Of a DNA stretch of 64,000 nt, positions 33,677-45,579 are shown piece after piece. Position 1 is the stretch's first letter; the number at the start of each line of letters is the position of its first letter. The stretch is taken from the NCBI RefSeq assembly GCF_016086655.4, contig NC_052139.2:1922001-1986000 (forward strand), read 5' to 3'. The position numbers were made by a program, and so were the translations under genes. The stretch comes from Lepeophtheirus salmonis. Taxonomy: Eukaryota; Arthropoda; Copepoda; Siphonostomatoida; Caligidae. The notes beneath the pieces were generated by a model. The model was given only the letters and a program-made list of their open reading frames with translations. It had not been told where the DNA came from and did not search any database.

Positions 33677-35810
33677 ATGAGCACCTCTTCCCTTTGGGTC
33701 TTTGGATACGGATCCCTTTGCTGGAATCCTGGCTTTGACTACAAGTGCACTTCAATTGGTTATATTCACGGGTATTCGAGAAGATTTTGGCAAGGAAATA
33801 CGACGCATAGGGGTATTCCTGGTCAAGTATGTTGTATTTTTTTCCCGTATTTTTATCAATCAAACTAAGTATTTAATGATCCCATAAGTGTTTTTATCAA
33901 TGATATAATTAAAGGTTTTATTCTTTGAGACGTTTTTTATATTCGCAACGTTATTTACATTTCCCAAGAAATTAAGGTCATTATGTATTTATAATGACTC
34001 ACTTCACCTCTTTAATCAATGGAGAGAAAAACAGACGTCTTTTAAAATTGAATAAGAAAAGATATAGATACTCAAATAAGATTATCTGACGTCATATTTA
34101 TTTGCTTTTTAAGTCATTTGGAAATAGTATTTCTAGAGAAAAATTTTTGAAAAAAATCCGTAAATTAAAATTTTGTGGAAAAAAATGTTAAAAATAAATA
34201 TCAAATATAAAATTTTTTGGAAAAAATTAAATTTTTTAAATATCTGTCGACTTTTGAAATTGTTTTCCAAAACAGTTTTTACTGGAAATTTAATTTTTTT
34301 TTACAAAAAATTTAACTTTTAGAAAATAGCTATGAATATTTCGATTTTTTTTTCAAAACAATTTATACTTGAAATTTAATTTTTTAAATTTTTTCAAAAA
34401 AAATTTAATTTTTTGAGAATATTTTTTTTCTAAAAAGCTTATAATTTTTTAACAGCTGTGGATTTTTGAATTTTTTTGTGGATAGCTGTGTATTTTTGAA
34501 ATTTTCTGAAAAAAAAAATCATATATTTAATTTTCTAGCAAAAAGCAAAGATCCCATAATTTGGGAGGAGGGCTACAGCCCCTCCAACCCAACCCCTGCG
34601 GACGCCCTCCGGTAATCGGATATAAGAATTCTTGGATTTTGATCATGTCCAAGAAAAGATTGGGATAATAGCTTCATATCATCCTTTCAAGGACATTTAC
34701 ATCTTGAAGTTCATATAAGGTTGAATTGGTTCTTTGATTATATTAACGCAAACTTAACCTTGTTCATAGTTGCCATGTTCCTAGTAAATAATTAAATACA
34801 CAATATTTGAACGCTCCAGGCTTATTTAAAATGTAACCCGGAACGATGCCCTATTGTATATTTTAATCATAACGTATTTTATTTTTGATGAATTGAAGCA
34901 CGATAAAAATCTGATGCAATCATGGCATTTTTTTACGTTTGAACTAATTTGTGTATATTGTTTTTAGCCTGGTCGAGTCGCTACTTTGGTCGAAGAAAAA
35001 GATGTAAGTAATTCATACATTGTTATTTATGGCTTAATATTTTCTTTGTTAATTGCTTATTACGATACAGTTATGAGACTTAACCTGATACTCTATTTTA
35101 TAAGTTGTTTTTTTTTAAATAACTATTTCAATTCGTAAAATAATGTATTTTTCAAGTACAACTCGTACATTAATTCCATTTTAACTAAAAATACATTTTT
35201 TTAATATTTTTATAATAGAGTCGATCTTACGGCGTTGCCTACGAACTCATTGGCGATGAAGCTCTCAAATATTTAGAAATGCGAGAAGTAACTCTTGGAG
35301 GCTATGCAACTCGTTTTACAACATTTTATCCTTCTCATTCCAATGAACCCTTTCCAGTATTGCTTTACATTGCTACTCCAATCAATCAACTTTGGTTAGG
35401 CCCAGCTTCTGAGTCAGAAATTGCAGAGCAGGTGTGCATTATATTATTCCCATTTTATTTTGCATGATTCATTAATGATCTATTCATTTCATGTTTTGTA
35501 GGTTATACACTCAACTGGCAATACTGGTCATAATGTGGAGTATGTTATTCGAATAGCGGATTGGTTCAGAGTAGTTTTTCCAAATGTAATAGATTTTCAT
35601 TTATTTGCGTTAGAAAAACATATTCGGCTTCAATTGGATAAAAGGAAAATCAAGTTAGAGACCTTAATGGGCTCAAAAAAGTATGACTATGAAAAAGGTA
35701 TTATTCCTCTGGCGAGTGATGAAGTCCATGTGGAGGAATTACCTGCTGAAAGAACAATGACATTTGCATCTAGTATGCAATTTGGTGGTCTTCGTTGTGT
35801 CGGATTATGA
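33677..35810 (+). CDS. ChaC-family gamma-glutamylcyclotransferase
   Basis: Cytosolic enzyme that cleaves glutathione to 5-oxoproline and Cys-Gly (ChaC1/ChaC2 family). Exons: 33677-33826, 34968-35003, 35219-35431 and 35502-35810; all junctions are GT-AG in phase 0. The protein is 235 residues. It starts MSTSSLWVFGYGSLCWNPGF, containing the family substrate-loop motif FGYGSL. Next come HGYSRRFWQGNTTHRGIPG, PGRVATLVE and YGVAYEL. The segment YLEMREVTLGGY corresponds to the catalytic-glutamate region (family REK-GGY). The core ends with LLYIAT, WLGPAS, IAEQ and HLFALE. It is longer than ChaC2 (about 184) because of a tail of about 50 residues with no recognisable domain. Intron 1 (1141 bp) carries AT-rich repeats. 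I cannot say from sequence alone whether it is the ChaC1 or ChaC2 type; constitutive ChaC2 seems likelier. Confidence 0.93.
34130..34605. repeat. AT-rich degenerate tandem repeat in ChaC-like intron 1
   Basis: Diverged units of about 60 bp alternate 'aatagctrtgratttttgaattttttt' with 'caaaaaatttaatttt'. The same pattern fills 51010-51400. The block is followed by GGAGGAGGGCTACAGCCCCT and CTGCGGACGCCC at 34562-34605, which looks like the terminus of a larger element. Confidence 0.55.
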
Positions 35811-38800
35811 TTTTTTTTATTTTTTTCAATTATTTTGCCCACAAAACTTAGTTTATTGCTCAAATGAACTGCAAAAAAAAGACAAATCAGAATATTACAT
35901 TCCACTTATAGAACGCACTATTAAGTTTGTAAATTGATAATTAATTGTTCAAGCGAAAAATCATACCAATTCATTCACAAAACTATTATTTTAATAGTTT
36001 AAAAATATATTATTTTATTTTAAAGCCCTTATATATTTATCTTTCCATTATTTCTATAACATTATGTACTTGTTACCTGTGATTGTCATATATTAATTAT
36101 ATAGGTGCGCTTAATACTATTTCCAAGAAATGCTTCTTACATAGTATGACTGCAATTCATATCATATTTTAGTATTAATATTGGCTAAGCAATCTTTGTA
36201 TTATGTACAATGTACATATATATGACTTAAAAAAACGTTTTTTAATTGAATCAAGATTTCTTCCTCAATTTTACTATTTCATTTCGAGGGGTTAGGGTCA
36301 ATTATTTTTAAAAATTGGGAAACATCATTGTTCATATTGAAAGAATAGATTTTCAAAGCTTAGTTATGTAAAATCATGTTTGAGTTAGGATCTTTTGGCT
36401 CTCAAACCAGGATTTGTATTGTCTGTCCATCTCAGAACTTCTGAATTTTCATTTAGTGGTATGTATTTTATAGGGGGGTTACGAAAAAATAAATATTGTA
36501 TTACTAAAAAAAAATGGACATAAAAAATCACATTTCGAACTAAAGTTGATCATTCGTCCATAACCTTTAAGTTAAGCTAAAACCGTCGGATTCTCTCGTC
36601 TAATGTTAGATAAAATTTTTTGTTTAATATATAGTCCCAAAACCTGGAACATCTTTTAAGTGTCTATAAAATCAGTTTTGTTCTCATTTCTGCTATAAGG
36701 ACTGTTTGATGAACAAGAATAGCCACGAGGGTGCCCTTTATTCAGTCAAGACCTGATATGAACTCATATTCTAAGCACTAATAAGAAGTCGAATTTCTGT
36801 CGCATTACTTCGTAGCATCATTTTTTTGTGATGTAAACTTTGCTTTTATCTTGGATTTTTCACATTTTATATTGTTTTGAGTTATAATTATCGTTCAAAA
36901 TCCTCCTTAGTTTTGCTACAATACTTTCGCCGTATATTTGTAGACAAGTCATGCCAGACATAAACTGTCTCTATACTCTTGACCGGCACTTCTGTAATAA
37001 TCATTAATTATGTTGTATACACATCTTGGCCATCATATCAATACCTTACATATACTGCTATACCGTATGAAGACTACATAATTTTTATTGTATTAAGAAA
37101 CCATACATATTACTCTGTGTTTGTCTTAATATTTGACGTCTTTTACACTTAAAGTATTTTTTTTATTCTCCAAGAGCCAGGACATTAGTAAAATCCGTTT
37201 CAGCTACACTTTGTACTCCTTACCTTTCTTTAGAAAAAAACATATATATACTTTGGAGCTTGTAATCAATATTCAGTACATTTATTTATTGATAAAACCC
37301 TTATTTTACTATTTTTTGGGGAGATTTTCTATTCCCCCAAAAATTACATAGCGGAATTTATAAATACGAGGCCCCATTGGCGTCATGGGGAGGGAAAAAA
37401 GAAGCCTATATTCAGGACAGTGCCCCAAAAAAATCACATGCTTCTACTCAGCTTAATCAATTTCGTCATTTGGCGTCTAAATGTCTAGATCATAAAGAAC
37501 TCTACAATCTAATATATATATAAGATTGTCAACTCATCACTCATCAGTTACTGCAGTGATGTAATTGATCACTATCACTTATCAATATTCCGTAGTAATG
37601 ACCAAAATCATTTTTTAGTTTTGTATATTAGGTTGATTCCTTTAATGTAAAAATTTGCGTAACATTTTTAGAAATAATGTGTCTTATACGTTAAATACCT
37701 TATCTATTGATAGCAATTTAAATATTCTTTGGTTGTCAGACAAATCTTAACATGTTGTTATAACAGAAATACTGTCCTTATTCCACCTTAATTACACGGG
37801 TACAAGTGCAATAAGATTTCGAACAGGTACTAATATAGAGTACCATTTACTTGTGAAAGATCTTCCCAAAAAATCAATCACTGTTCTTCCATTATTACTC
37901 CTTTCTTGAACAGTTAAAATTCCTCGGAATACTTGGAATTTAAGGTATCTACATTGCTTGATAAAGTGGAATGATTTTGAAGAAATTATTGCGCTAGTCT
38001 GTTCAATGGTACCATATGACGAAATACTTTTTATTTATTAAAAATATATATTTTGCGATGTATGATTTGTAAAATTAGCAATGAAGACTTCAATATACTA
38101 CTTGATTGTATTGAAATCCTTGTTCATTCGATATAAATATCTATTATAGGAACATTGAAATATTGTAGACTTGGCCGCAAGGGAATTGTTATTTGGCTCC
38201 CTTGCATGTAATAAAAGCTACACGTCCACATGCCCAACATTTTCCACTGTGTTTTTGTGTGTGTCATAGATTTATTATTTCTCCAATGAAGTTTCATGTG
38301 GAGAGGAGTGATTCTGGATAATTCAATTCCTAATAGAATACAATACTAGGAGGTGCCTTCACGTGGGATATTTTCAGATACGTTTCTTTATTCATTGGTG
38401 AGATTTTTTGATATTCCTTCTGTATTTTAGGTTGGCTAATAACATATTTTTAAATGCATAATAATATTAATTTAAAATTTGGGAAGCCTTATAAAGTAGG
38501 GTGGACCTTGAAATATCTTTGAAGGGACTTTGTTTTGTTGGAATCTACATGAATGACGTTTACACTACCAACATTTTCATATCAATGACATGCCATTGTG
38601 AATTGTTCGTTGGGCATTCCTCTCTGAGGACAAGTACATAGAAAGTCGCTTTTGTCTTTGAGATTGTAGATGTCATTTTCAATTTTGATTAATATTTTTT
38701 AATCATTTTATTACTTCATTGAAATTATATTTCTAAGATGATTTATATTTGATCTTTTAGTTCTTTAGGTTTTGATTCATAAGGAAAGTTTCTGTTTTAA

Positions 38801-39089
38801 TGTAGATAGACTTCCGCTCATAATTGTATTAAGTCTATTCTGATCCTTCTTTCAAATGTAAAAGTAGATCAACTTATTTAATGGGATTATGTTTCTAAGT
38901 GACTTCATTTCTGTTTCATTCTCTAATGAGACGAGTTATGACTTTGTTATATGCAATGATACATTATTTAGACAAAGCTCTAGGCAGCTAGAGATAAATC
39001 TACATTTATCTGATTCTTTTATCTTTTCAGTACACTTAGGTCGATTATTTTGTACGTTGCTAAGCCAGTTACTAAGTATTCGAATCAAA
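35811..39089. other. Intergenic region between ChaC-like and PITP genes
   Basis: No gene. A dispersed repeat described below occupies about 36590-36920. The last part is the 5' region of the PITP gene: a pyrimidine-rich acceptor (TTTTATCTTTTCAG) ends at about 39029, suggesting a 5' UTR intron. Small open frames such as 37133-37351 lack any recognisable feature. Confidence 0.4.
36590..36920 (-). repeat. Dispersed repeat, related to the tandem pair at 51810-52330
   Basis: Read on the minus strand, the order 'aggattttgaacgataatta', 'gaaaaatccaag', 'aaagcaaagttta', 'tacgaagtaa', then 'aggtcttgactgaataaagggcaccctcgtggctattcttgttcatcaaac' matches both units at 51810-52330. This is a third copy of the same element. 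Confidence 0.6.
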
Positions 39090-39908
39090 ATGGTTGTTAT
39101 AAAAGAATATAGAGTAACGATGCCCATGTCCGTTGATGAGTATCAAGTGGCTCAGCTTTTTGCTGTCGCAGAAGTATCTAAGAACGAAACGGGTGGAGGA
39201 GAGGGAGTCGAAGTGAGGAAGAATGAACCTTATAAAGGTGATCCTCTTTTCAATGGCGAATTTAGTGAAGGTCAGTATACTTACAAGGTATATCATCTTG
39301 CGTCGCGTGTACCTGCTTACATAAGAGCCATTGCTCCAAAAGGCTCTCTTGAAGTTCACGAAGAAGCTTGGAATGTCTATCCGTACTGCCGTACCATTTT
39401 AACGAACCCAGAATATATGAAGGATAATTTTTATATAAAAGTTGAAACCTATCATCTGCCAGATAGGGGTGATAGTGAAAATGCTCATAAATTAAGCAGT
39501 GAACAGCTCAAGTCGAGAGAAGTCGTGCCCGTTGACATTGCTTTTGACACTGTTCTACCTGATGATTATAAAGAATCTGAAGATCCTAAAAAGTTTAAAT
39601 CTGTCAAAACAGGAAGAGGCCCCCTGGTAGCCAAAGACTGGAATAAAAACGTTGATCCCGTGATGACTTGCTACAAACTCGTAACCGTTCATTTCAAGTG
39701 GTGGGGGCTTCAAACGCGAGTTGAGAATTTTATTCAATCCACTTTGAAGAGATTGTTCACAAATATGCATCGCCAAGTATTCTGTTGGACTGATAAATGG
39801 CATGGTATGACAATGGAGAGTATCAGAGCTCTTGAAGATAAAACTAAAGAAGAACTTGAGTCTCAAAGACGCACCGGAGAAATACGTGGAACCAAGTCAG
39901 TCAACTGA
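39090..39908 (+). CDS. Class I phosphatidylinositol transfer protein (PITPNA/B, vibrator-like)
   Basis: Soluble START-like lipid transfer protein that exchanges phosphatidylinositol and phosphatidylcholine between membranes and supplies PI for phosphoinositide synthesis. The start chosen is the ATG at 39090 (MVVIKEYRVTMPMSVDEYQV), the conserved N-terminus; the open frame extends 201 bp further upstream but that is non-homologous. The protein is 272 residues (vertebrate PITPs about 270) in one exon. Seen in order: GQYTYKVYHLASRVPAY (lipid headgroup region), EEAWNVYPYCRT, MKDNFYIKVETYH, FKSVKTGRGPL, YKLVTVHFKWWGLQ (the WW membrane-insertion pair) and RRLFTNMHRQVFCW-like C-terminal helix text (KRLFTNMHRQVFCWTDKW). 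The short C-terminal tail is basic. No frameshift or missing key residue seen. Upstream exon(s) are probably untranslated. Confidence 0.97.
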   Translation: MVVIKEYRVTMPMSVDEYQVAQLFAVAEVSKNETGGGEGVEVRKNEPYKGDPLFNGEFSEGQYTYKVYHLASRVPAYIRAIAPKGSLEVHEEAWNVYPYCRTILTNPEYMKDNFYIKVETYHLPDRGDSENAHKLSSEQLKSREVVPVDIAFDTVLPDDYKESEDPKKFKSVKTGRGPLVAKDWNKNVDPVMTCYKLVTVHFKWWGLQTRVENFIQSTLKRLFTNMHRQVFCWTDKWHGMTMESIRALEDKTKEELESQRRTGEIRGTKSVN

Positions 39909-40196
39909 TTAATACAGTTGTGTTCTTATTATATATACTCATTCGTCCATCAATGATCAATGCAGCACCCTCCCAATTTGCTTAAATTTGTTGTCAAATT
40001 TCATACATAAATATATTTTAATACATTTTTTTTTCTAAAAATAAGTTTTCATACTTTATTTAGTTACAATTATTTTGTCGTTTATGTGACTAATGATTAT
40101 TCTTAATTTGTTTTATGGTGGAAAATAATTCAAAAGCGTTATTATTTTAACTACAATAATTGAGATTAAATATATTGTTGGAGCCACTCTTGATTC

Positions 40197-40202
40197 AATA
40201 AA
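40197..40202 (+). terminator. Possible polyadenylation signal of the PITP gene
   Basis: AATAAA about 290 nt after the stop codon, followed by a T-rich stretch (GATTTTTTTTAATATG). Position and context fit; other weaker variants lie nearer. Confidence 0.4.
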
Positions 40203-41399
40203 GATTTTTTTTAATATGCTCGTAATTCAAGATTTAAGAGTTCCCTTTGTGTTTCCATTTGAATAGGTGTATTTCGCTCCTATATCTTATAAATTAAAAC
40301 ATCACATTATTTAGTTCAGTCTTATACAATATAATTCTTCATTTAACTGAAAATAAGTGTATAACGAAACCGTCAAACTTATAGTTATTATGTTTGAATA
40401 GAGTAGAATTAAATACATTCCTCATTCAACATTTGGACACTTGACAATTTTAAACATTATTGTTCCACAAATGTAGCAATATTTAAATATTCTACGTGTT
40501 ACTTAAAAACTCTGTCAGCTGTATCTTAATTTTTGGTATTTAGTAGTTCGTAAATAAATTATTGTTTTAAAAATAAAATGTCGTGATAAAAGTAGCGATA
40601 TTTATTGTGCATTTATTTTTTTCACTATGTAAGCAGTTAATGTTACATTTACTCAATCAATTATGAAATATATATTATATCCTTGATTATGTATTGCAAT
40701 TTTAATTCCGTATTATTGCATATAATTGTTTGTTAAAAAAAAGTATTTGATATGATCGATAATAATAAAATTGTAAGGGAAGAAGATAATTAATTTGATT
40801 TTGTAAATTTTAAAGTATTGGATGAAACTTAAATCATATATGTTGCGTCTCAATACAAAAGCAATCTTGAATAAAACTTAAGAAAATGAGGAATTCCTTA
40901 TGTATTTGTAAGTTCAAATGTAATCCAGGCTCACTTTTGAGGAAATTCATCCGAAATTGCTGTTGCTGACGGGCACATATGTTCAATTGAAGTCTTTTTT
41001 ATAAGTTTTAGACCAATAGTATGAAACCAGTATAAAATATTTCGACTCCAGTGGGATTAATATATCTTTAGAGCTACATTTGAGAGCTACTAGACTATAT
41101 AAATTTTAAGATATTTCCTTAGAATAAACATTCAATCACTATTTCTTAATTGGACTTGGTGTATTATAATCAAGGTTATTATAAAAAGTAAAAGCGGTTA
41201 AAGTTTGGATTTATTAAATTATTATCATTAAACTTAGAATAAGTGGGCAATCGCTCAAAAATTGTTGACCTTTTGGGGGGAAAACTGGTAATTTCCCTCT
41301 TTTTTGTATAAAAATTGCTTATTTTTCTTAGCTCCTATGAAATAAATAAATAAAATTTTAGTTTTAGTGTGATTACTCAACTGCTTTTGATGATTATTT

Positions 41400-41620
41400 G
41401 ATGGTATTTTTTGCGGAAAAATCAATTTGCAAGCCCTTTCTTCATTAAGTTCTCTATTTAGAGATAAAAATATGTATATGGGGGAATCAGAGTTATGATT
41501 ACATGATCGGATATGTGAATGAACTAGATTCCGACAACAGCCAATTAGAAGTAGGATAAATGTGGCACAAAATTTACCGTTCAATGATCTCCTTTGAATC
41601 TTGCAAGAAACGAGAAATAC
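41400..41620 (-). repeat. Old dispersed repeat, partner of 58750-58940
   Basis: On the minus strand, 'ttgcaagat', 'attggctgttgtc', 'cacatatccgatcat', 'aatcataactctgatt' and 'catatacatatttttatctctaaatagaga' occur in the same order as on the plus strand at 58750-58940. The copies are diverged by eye at roughly a quarter of positions. No coding function is apparent. Confidence 0.5.
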
Positions 41621-44064
41621 TTCTGCCCAAAATTTCGAAACCATGATCTACCATTTTTGCAAAAGATTGGCCGTAATATTGACGTTGAAAGGTACTTTAA
41701 TATGTTCGAATACTATCAGTTCGTATCAAAGGCAAAATTTAACGGAAGAAAATCTTTCTAAATTCTTGCTTTCTCGCTATAATAAACCAAAATTTATGAA
41801 TAAATAATGAAAATTATATAACAACACTCATTATCTTAAATTTACATTATAGAACTGTATGTTTCTTTAAATAAAAATTGCTCAATTATGTTATTTTGGG
41901 TGATCCTTTTTCAAAATTTTGGGACTCTTTTTTTTCGGTACTTAAAATGACTGTTGTTGAAATAATTAAAATAAGGCATTTCAAGTAGAAGAAATCGTTA
42001 CGTGTTCAATCTTTTTCTACAAATTGAAACTTGTACACAACATTTACATGGATATATTTTGATTTGTGTCAACCCTTGATTACTATCAATTTAATCATGT
42101 CATTTTATTGCAAAAAAAAATGATTGTCTCGTATTATAATATATTTAACATTTTTGATAGCTGGTTACTTAAGTATTTCTTTGTATTTATAAGATTGTTT
42201 TACACTATTATGAATGATATGATAATGCTTTGTTTAGTCACTTTAGTTAAAATTATACAGTAATAATACTGCGCCCAATTTCATCCTTTATGTCTTTGTT
42301 CCTATATATGTATTAAATGAAAGAAATGTTTTTTTATTTCATTAGTCTACATTTATATTAACACAAAAACATAGCCTATATTACCAATGGCCATATTATA
42401 CATTTAATTTTATTTAAACAGATTAAAATCTACTATAGAGTGCTATCATTTTACGTCATCCATCTTAAATACCTTTGCAACCAAGTTTTATAACAATGAA
42501 AATCCTTTTTTGATGAATATTAAGGAAAATAGTAAACCATTGTATGTGAAAATGGTACCATTAAATATAAGGACTAAACTCTTACTATATCTTATTTTTT
42601 TACCGCTCAATGGCCTTGTTTTATTATATATTTGCACCTAAAATATATTTTACATCGTTATACAATCTTATTTTTGTGTTTTAGATACAAATTAACAATT
42701 ACAATGGAAATAGTCATATATTTTTCTCTAATTATCCTACTTTTCTCGTACCTAATCTATCAAAAAAAAAAAAATAATTATAATAAGTTGTAGAAATCTA
42801 GTCAATTTTAGGGATTTTCATCATATACTTTGATTTAATTCAAATATCCGTATTTGTCATTGACATCAAGTAGTTTTCCATGAAGGTGTTCAGTCTTTTT
42901 TTTATTCATAAAGCCATTTGATGGAGTTTTAGTAAGATTTATTGGGAGTTTGTCAATTTTATGTAGTAAAAATAGCCATTTTGGGCCCCCAAAATAGTGT
43001 CTCCTTCAATTATGATGCAGTGAAAATGCTCTATAGAATAAGTACTATAATATTTTTCATATTTACTAAGAAAGAAAGACTTTCAAACTTTTGTCCTCAC
43101 ATGCTCCAAAAGCTAATATTAACGCTGCTTGTACATTCTATTAAAATAAATAAACACGCTATTTTTTCTTAGTATATGTTATAATATTGCAACTCTACTG
43201 TGGAAAATATATATTTCAAATCCTTTAACGCTGAAACCCTTATTCAATGGAATAATTAATTGTTGTACTACTTTATCTAATCTAGGCATTGATAAAATAT
43301 TTATTTCAAATGAATAGGCAACTACGTTTCTGGAAATCCAGTTATTTTTCTTCTTCTCTTTGGTCTAGGTATTTTTTCACTTTGTGCCCATTCAAGGAAA
43401 AAAGTGTGCGGCAGGACTGATTTATTAACAACTTTATTTTGTATTTTCTTGTAAATCCAAAAAATAACATATTCGTTCATCAAACATTATTTAAAAAATA
43501 ATTATATACTTGTTAGTTAGTAATACATTTATCAATATTTATGAAACCGTAATGAAGATATAGCTTAAATGTAGAGTAAAAGCTAGAACGGTGAAAGTGC
43601 TAAACGATATATTCGAAAATACATTAAACATTAGTGATTAGACATAACATATTTACACTTTAAAAACCAAATAATAAAAAAGCAACACATAAGACTTCTA
43701 TACAGGGTGAATAATTATAATATGAAATTCAAGGAGACTAGGTATTTTGAAGAGTATTTACATTGGCCGAATATATCATGGTTCGAACAAATGAAGTGAA
43801 TATACGGCAAATATACAAAAAAGAAAATCAATTTGGAAGTGTTCATGAGATAAAACAACACTTTGCTGTGTTGGATTAAGTAGTTGATATAAAAATAGAT
43901 TTTTTTCAATAAAATCTTGAGGATCATACTTCAGACCTGAAATTGTGTATAATATCGCATGCAATCTATTTAAATTTGATCAAAAACTTAATGATTTATA
44001 ATATTGCATCATAAATATAGTATCATTCTTGGTAGGAGAACAGGAATGGTGTACTACTCAAGAC

Positions 44065-45579
44065 TCAAGCCTCGATTGGCCGAGATTCTCTACTTGAGCT
44101 ATTGTTTTCCTTCTCATCTTCCTTAAAAAGTACATGATTCTCAATAAGATCTACATATGTTTCACCAAACACAGATCTATTGTAGGAAATTAGTTGTACA
44201 AAAGCTCCGGCTATCATTCCCAATTGTTGTTGACATATAGTTAGACCAGGAGGTACTTGAAGTTGAGTGTTTTTAGATCCAGTGGCTGCTCTTTTACAGA
44301 ATTCTACAATTCTTTTTTGTACCAAATCTCGAATACGGTGATTAGGATCCTCCATTTCGCTTAAATTGGCTTTAATCATTTTTACAATATCTTCAGACAG
44401 TGGATCCTTTTTCTTCTGATCAACAAGATACTCGTTAATGATTTTAACAATTTGGTCTCCTAGCCTTGGAAGAATTTCTGTGAGATCCTCATCAACAAAG
44501 AAATCCTGTAATAATACATCAATATCCTTCTTTATTTTCATTTTGATATTTTGGGCATCAGCAGGAACAATGAAATTCGCAATATTACTAAAAGCTGATA
44601 ATATGACAGCTGTACTGACTGCAGTGCGTTCACAACTATCCCTCATACTAACGATACGCTTGTAATCCATAACCAATGTCTCAGGGACTTCATAATAGTC
44701 ATCCCATTCTAATAGTTCACAGAAAGCATCAATGAGTACTCGATTTATCATCAGTTTCTTGTATTGTGCAGTGGTAGGACTTTCGCCATGTGTAACATCT
44801 TCAGACGGAGCATAGCGTTGAAGCCATTCACGAGTGGCTCGAAGACCATCATCTTGTTTAGAAAGAAATTCTTTGAATTTTTCTTTTTCATATTCAACGG
44901 ATCTAGCTATAATAATGGGCTTTGCTCGATGTAAAGTAAAATTGGCCATATCCAGGTTCATCATATCAAGTGTCTCCATGATTCCTTTCAGCAAGTGAAC
45001 AATATCCGTTCTTTTATTAAGTTCAGCAATTTGTTCATCTCGAATGGGAGCACATAGCTTAGCCATAAGTTCAAGAACATATTGCGCGTAGCTTTCAACA
45101 TCCAAAACCCCATGCTCTGCCTGCTGCTTGATAAGTTCCAAATCCAACTTTTCTTTAATGTCACTTTGTAATCGTTGATGTTGTGGGAGTATGAGAAGAC
45201 GAAGAATGATTTCCTTCGCTTCCCCAAAGACGGACAAAGCCCCCTTGAAAATCGGTGGCTTCTCCTTCAGCTCATCCTTCAAGGAGTCCCAAAAAGCCTT
45301 GTGAATCATTTCCTTCACACTTTTTTCCAATGGGGAAGCTTCACCTTTGAAATCCTCAAGCTTAAAATCCTTATTAACAGCGATTTCATGGGCTAACACC
45401 ATATTTGTAACTCCTCTCGCAGTGTCCATGAGCTCATTAAGAGACATTTTCGAATGGGCTCCAGAAGAGTTGAACCCTGGGACGATAAAGCCTTTCAATC
45501 CATTGGGTGAAGGTGAGCTGGATTGTCCACTTCGGGTTCTTCGGCGCTTTTTACCCTTGGTTTGTACTGGAGTCGACAT
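44065..45579 (-). CDS. T-complex protein 11-like protein (TCP11L1-type)
   Basis: Member of the TCP11 family (also related to yeast SOK1); molecular function poorly known, with vertebrate TCP11 linked to sperm function and signalling. The frame is uninterrupted, 504 residues, close to TCP11L1 (about 509). It starts with a basic, Ser-rich leader (MSTPVQTKGKKRRRTRSG), then the family core: MSLNELMDTARGVTNMVLAH, LEKSVKEMIHKAFWDSL, DLELIKQQAEHGVLD, ELMAKLCAPIRDEQI, MMNLDMANFTLHRAKP and VEYEKEKFKEFL. The C-terminal part includes VPPGLTICQQQLGMIAG and LISYNRSVFGETY, matching the family's last conserved block. No intron, frameshift or signal peptide. It is isolated, with 4 kb on its 3' side and 7 kb on its 5' side free of genes. 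Confidence 0.93.
   Translation of the reverse strand: MSTPVQTKGKKRRRTRSGQSSSPSPNGLKGFIVPGFNSSGAHSKMSLNELMDTARGVTNMVLAHEIAVNKDFKLEDFKGEASPLEKSVKEMIHKAFWDSLKDELKEKPPIFKGALSVFGEAKEIILRLLILPQHQRLQSDIKEKLDLELIKQQAEHGVLDVESYAQYVLELMAKLCAPIRDEQIAELNKRTDIVHLLKGIMETLDMMNLDMANFTLHRAKPIIIARSVEYEKEKFKEFLSKQDDGLRATREWLQRYAPSEDVTHGESPTTAQYKKLMINRVLIDAFCELLEWDDYYEVPETLVMDYKRIVSMRDSCERTAVSTAVILSAFSNIANFIVPADAQNIKMKIKKDIDVLLQDFFVDEDLTEILPRLGDQIVKIINEYLVDQKKKDPLSEDIVKMIKANLSEMEDPNHRIRDLVQKRIVEFCKRAATGSKNTQLQVPPGLTICQQQLGMIAGAFVQLISYNRSVFGETYVDLIENHVLFKEDEKENNSSSRESRPIEA

Larger units (their letters stand above)
39909..44064. other. Intergenic region between PITP and TCP11L1-like genes
   Basis: Very AT-rich, no gene recognised. 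It holds the probable PITP polyadenylation signal at 40197-40202 and an old dispersed repeat at 41400-41620. Small open frames at 41601, 42066, 42942 and 43715 look like chance frames. Confidence 0.4.

Noticed and set aside
38889..39089. 67-codon N-terminal extension of the PITP frame
   Set aside because: Conserved PITP starts with MVxIKEYR at 39090. A splice-acceptor-like sequence at about 39029 lies inside the supposed extension.
41255..41644. 129-residue minus-strand frame as a gene
   Set aside because: Overlaps the old dispersed repeat; AT-rich composition, no family similarity, no splice context.
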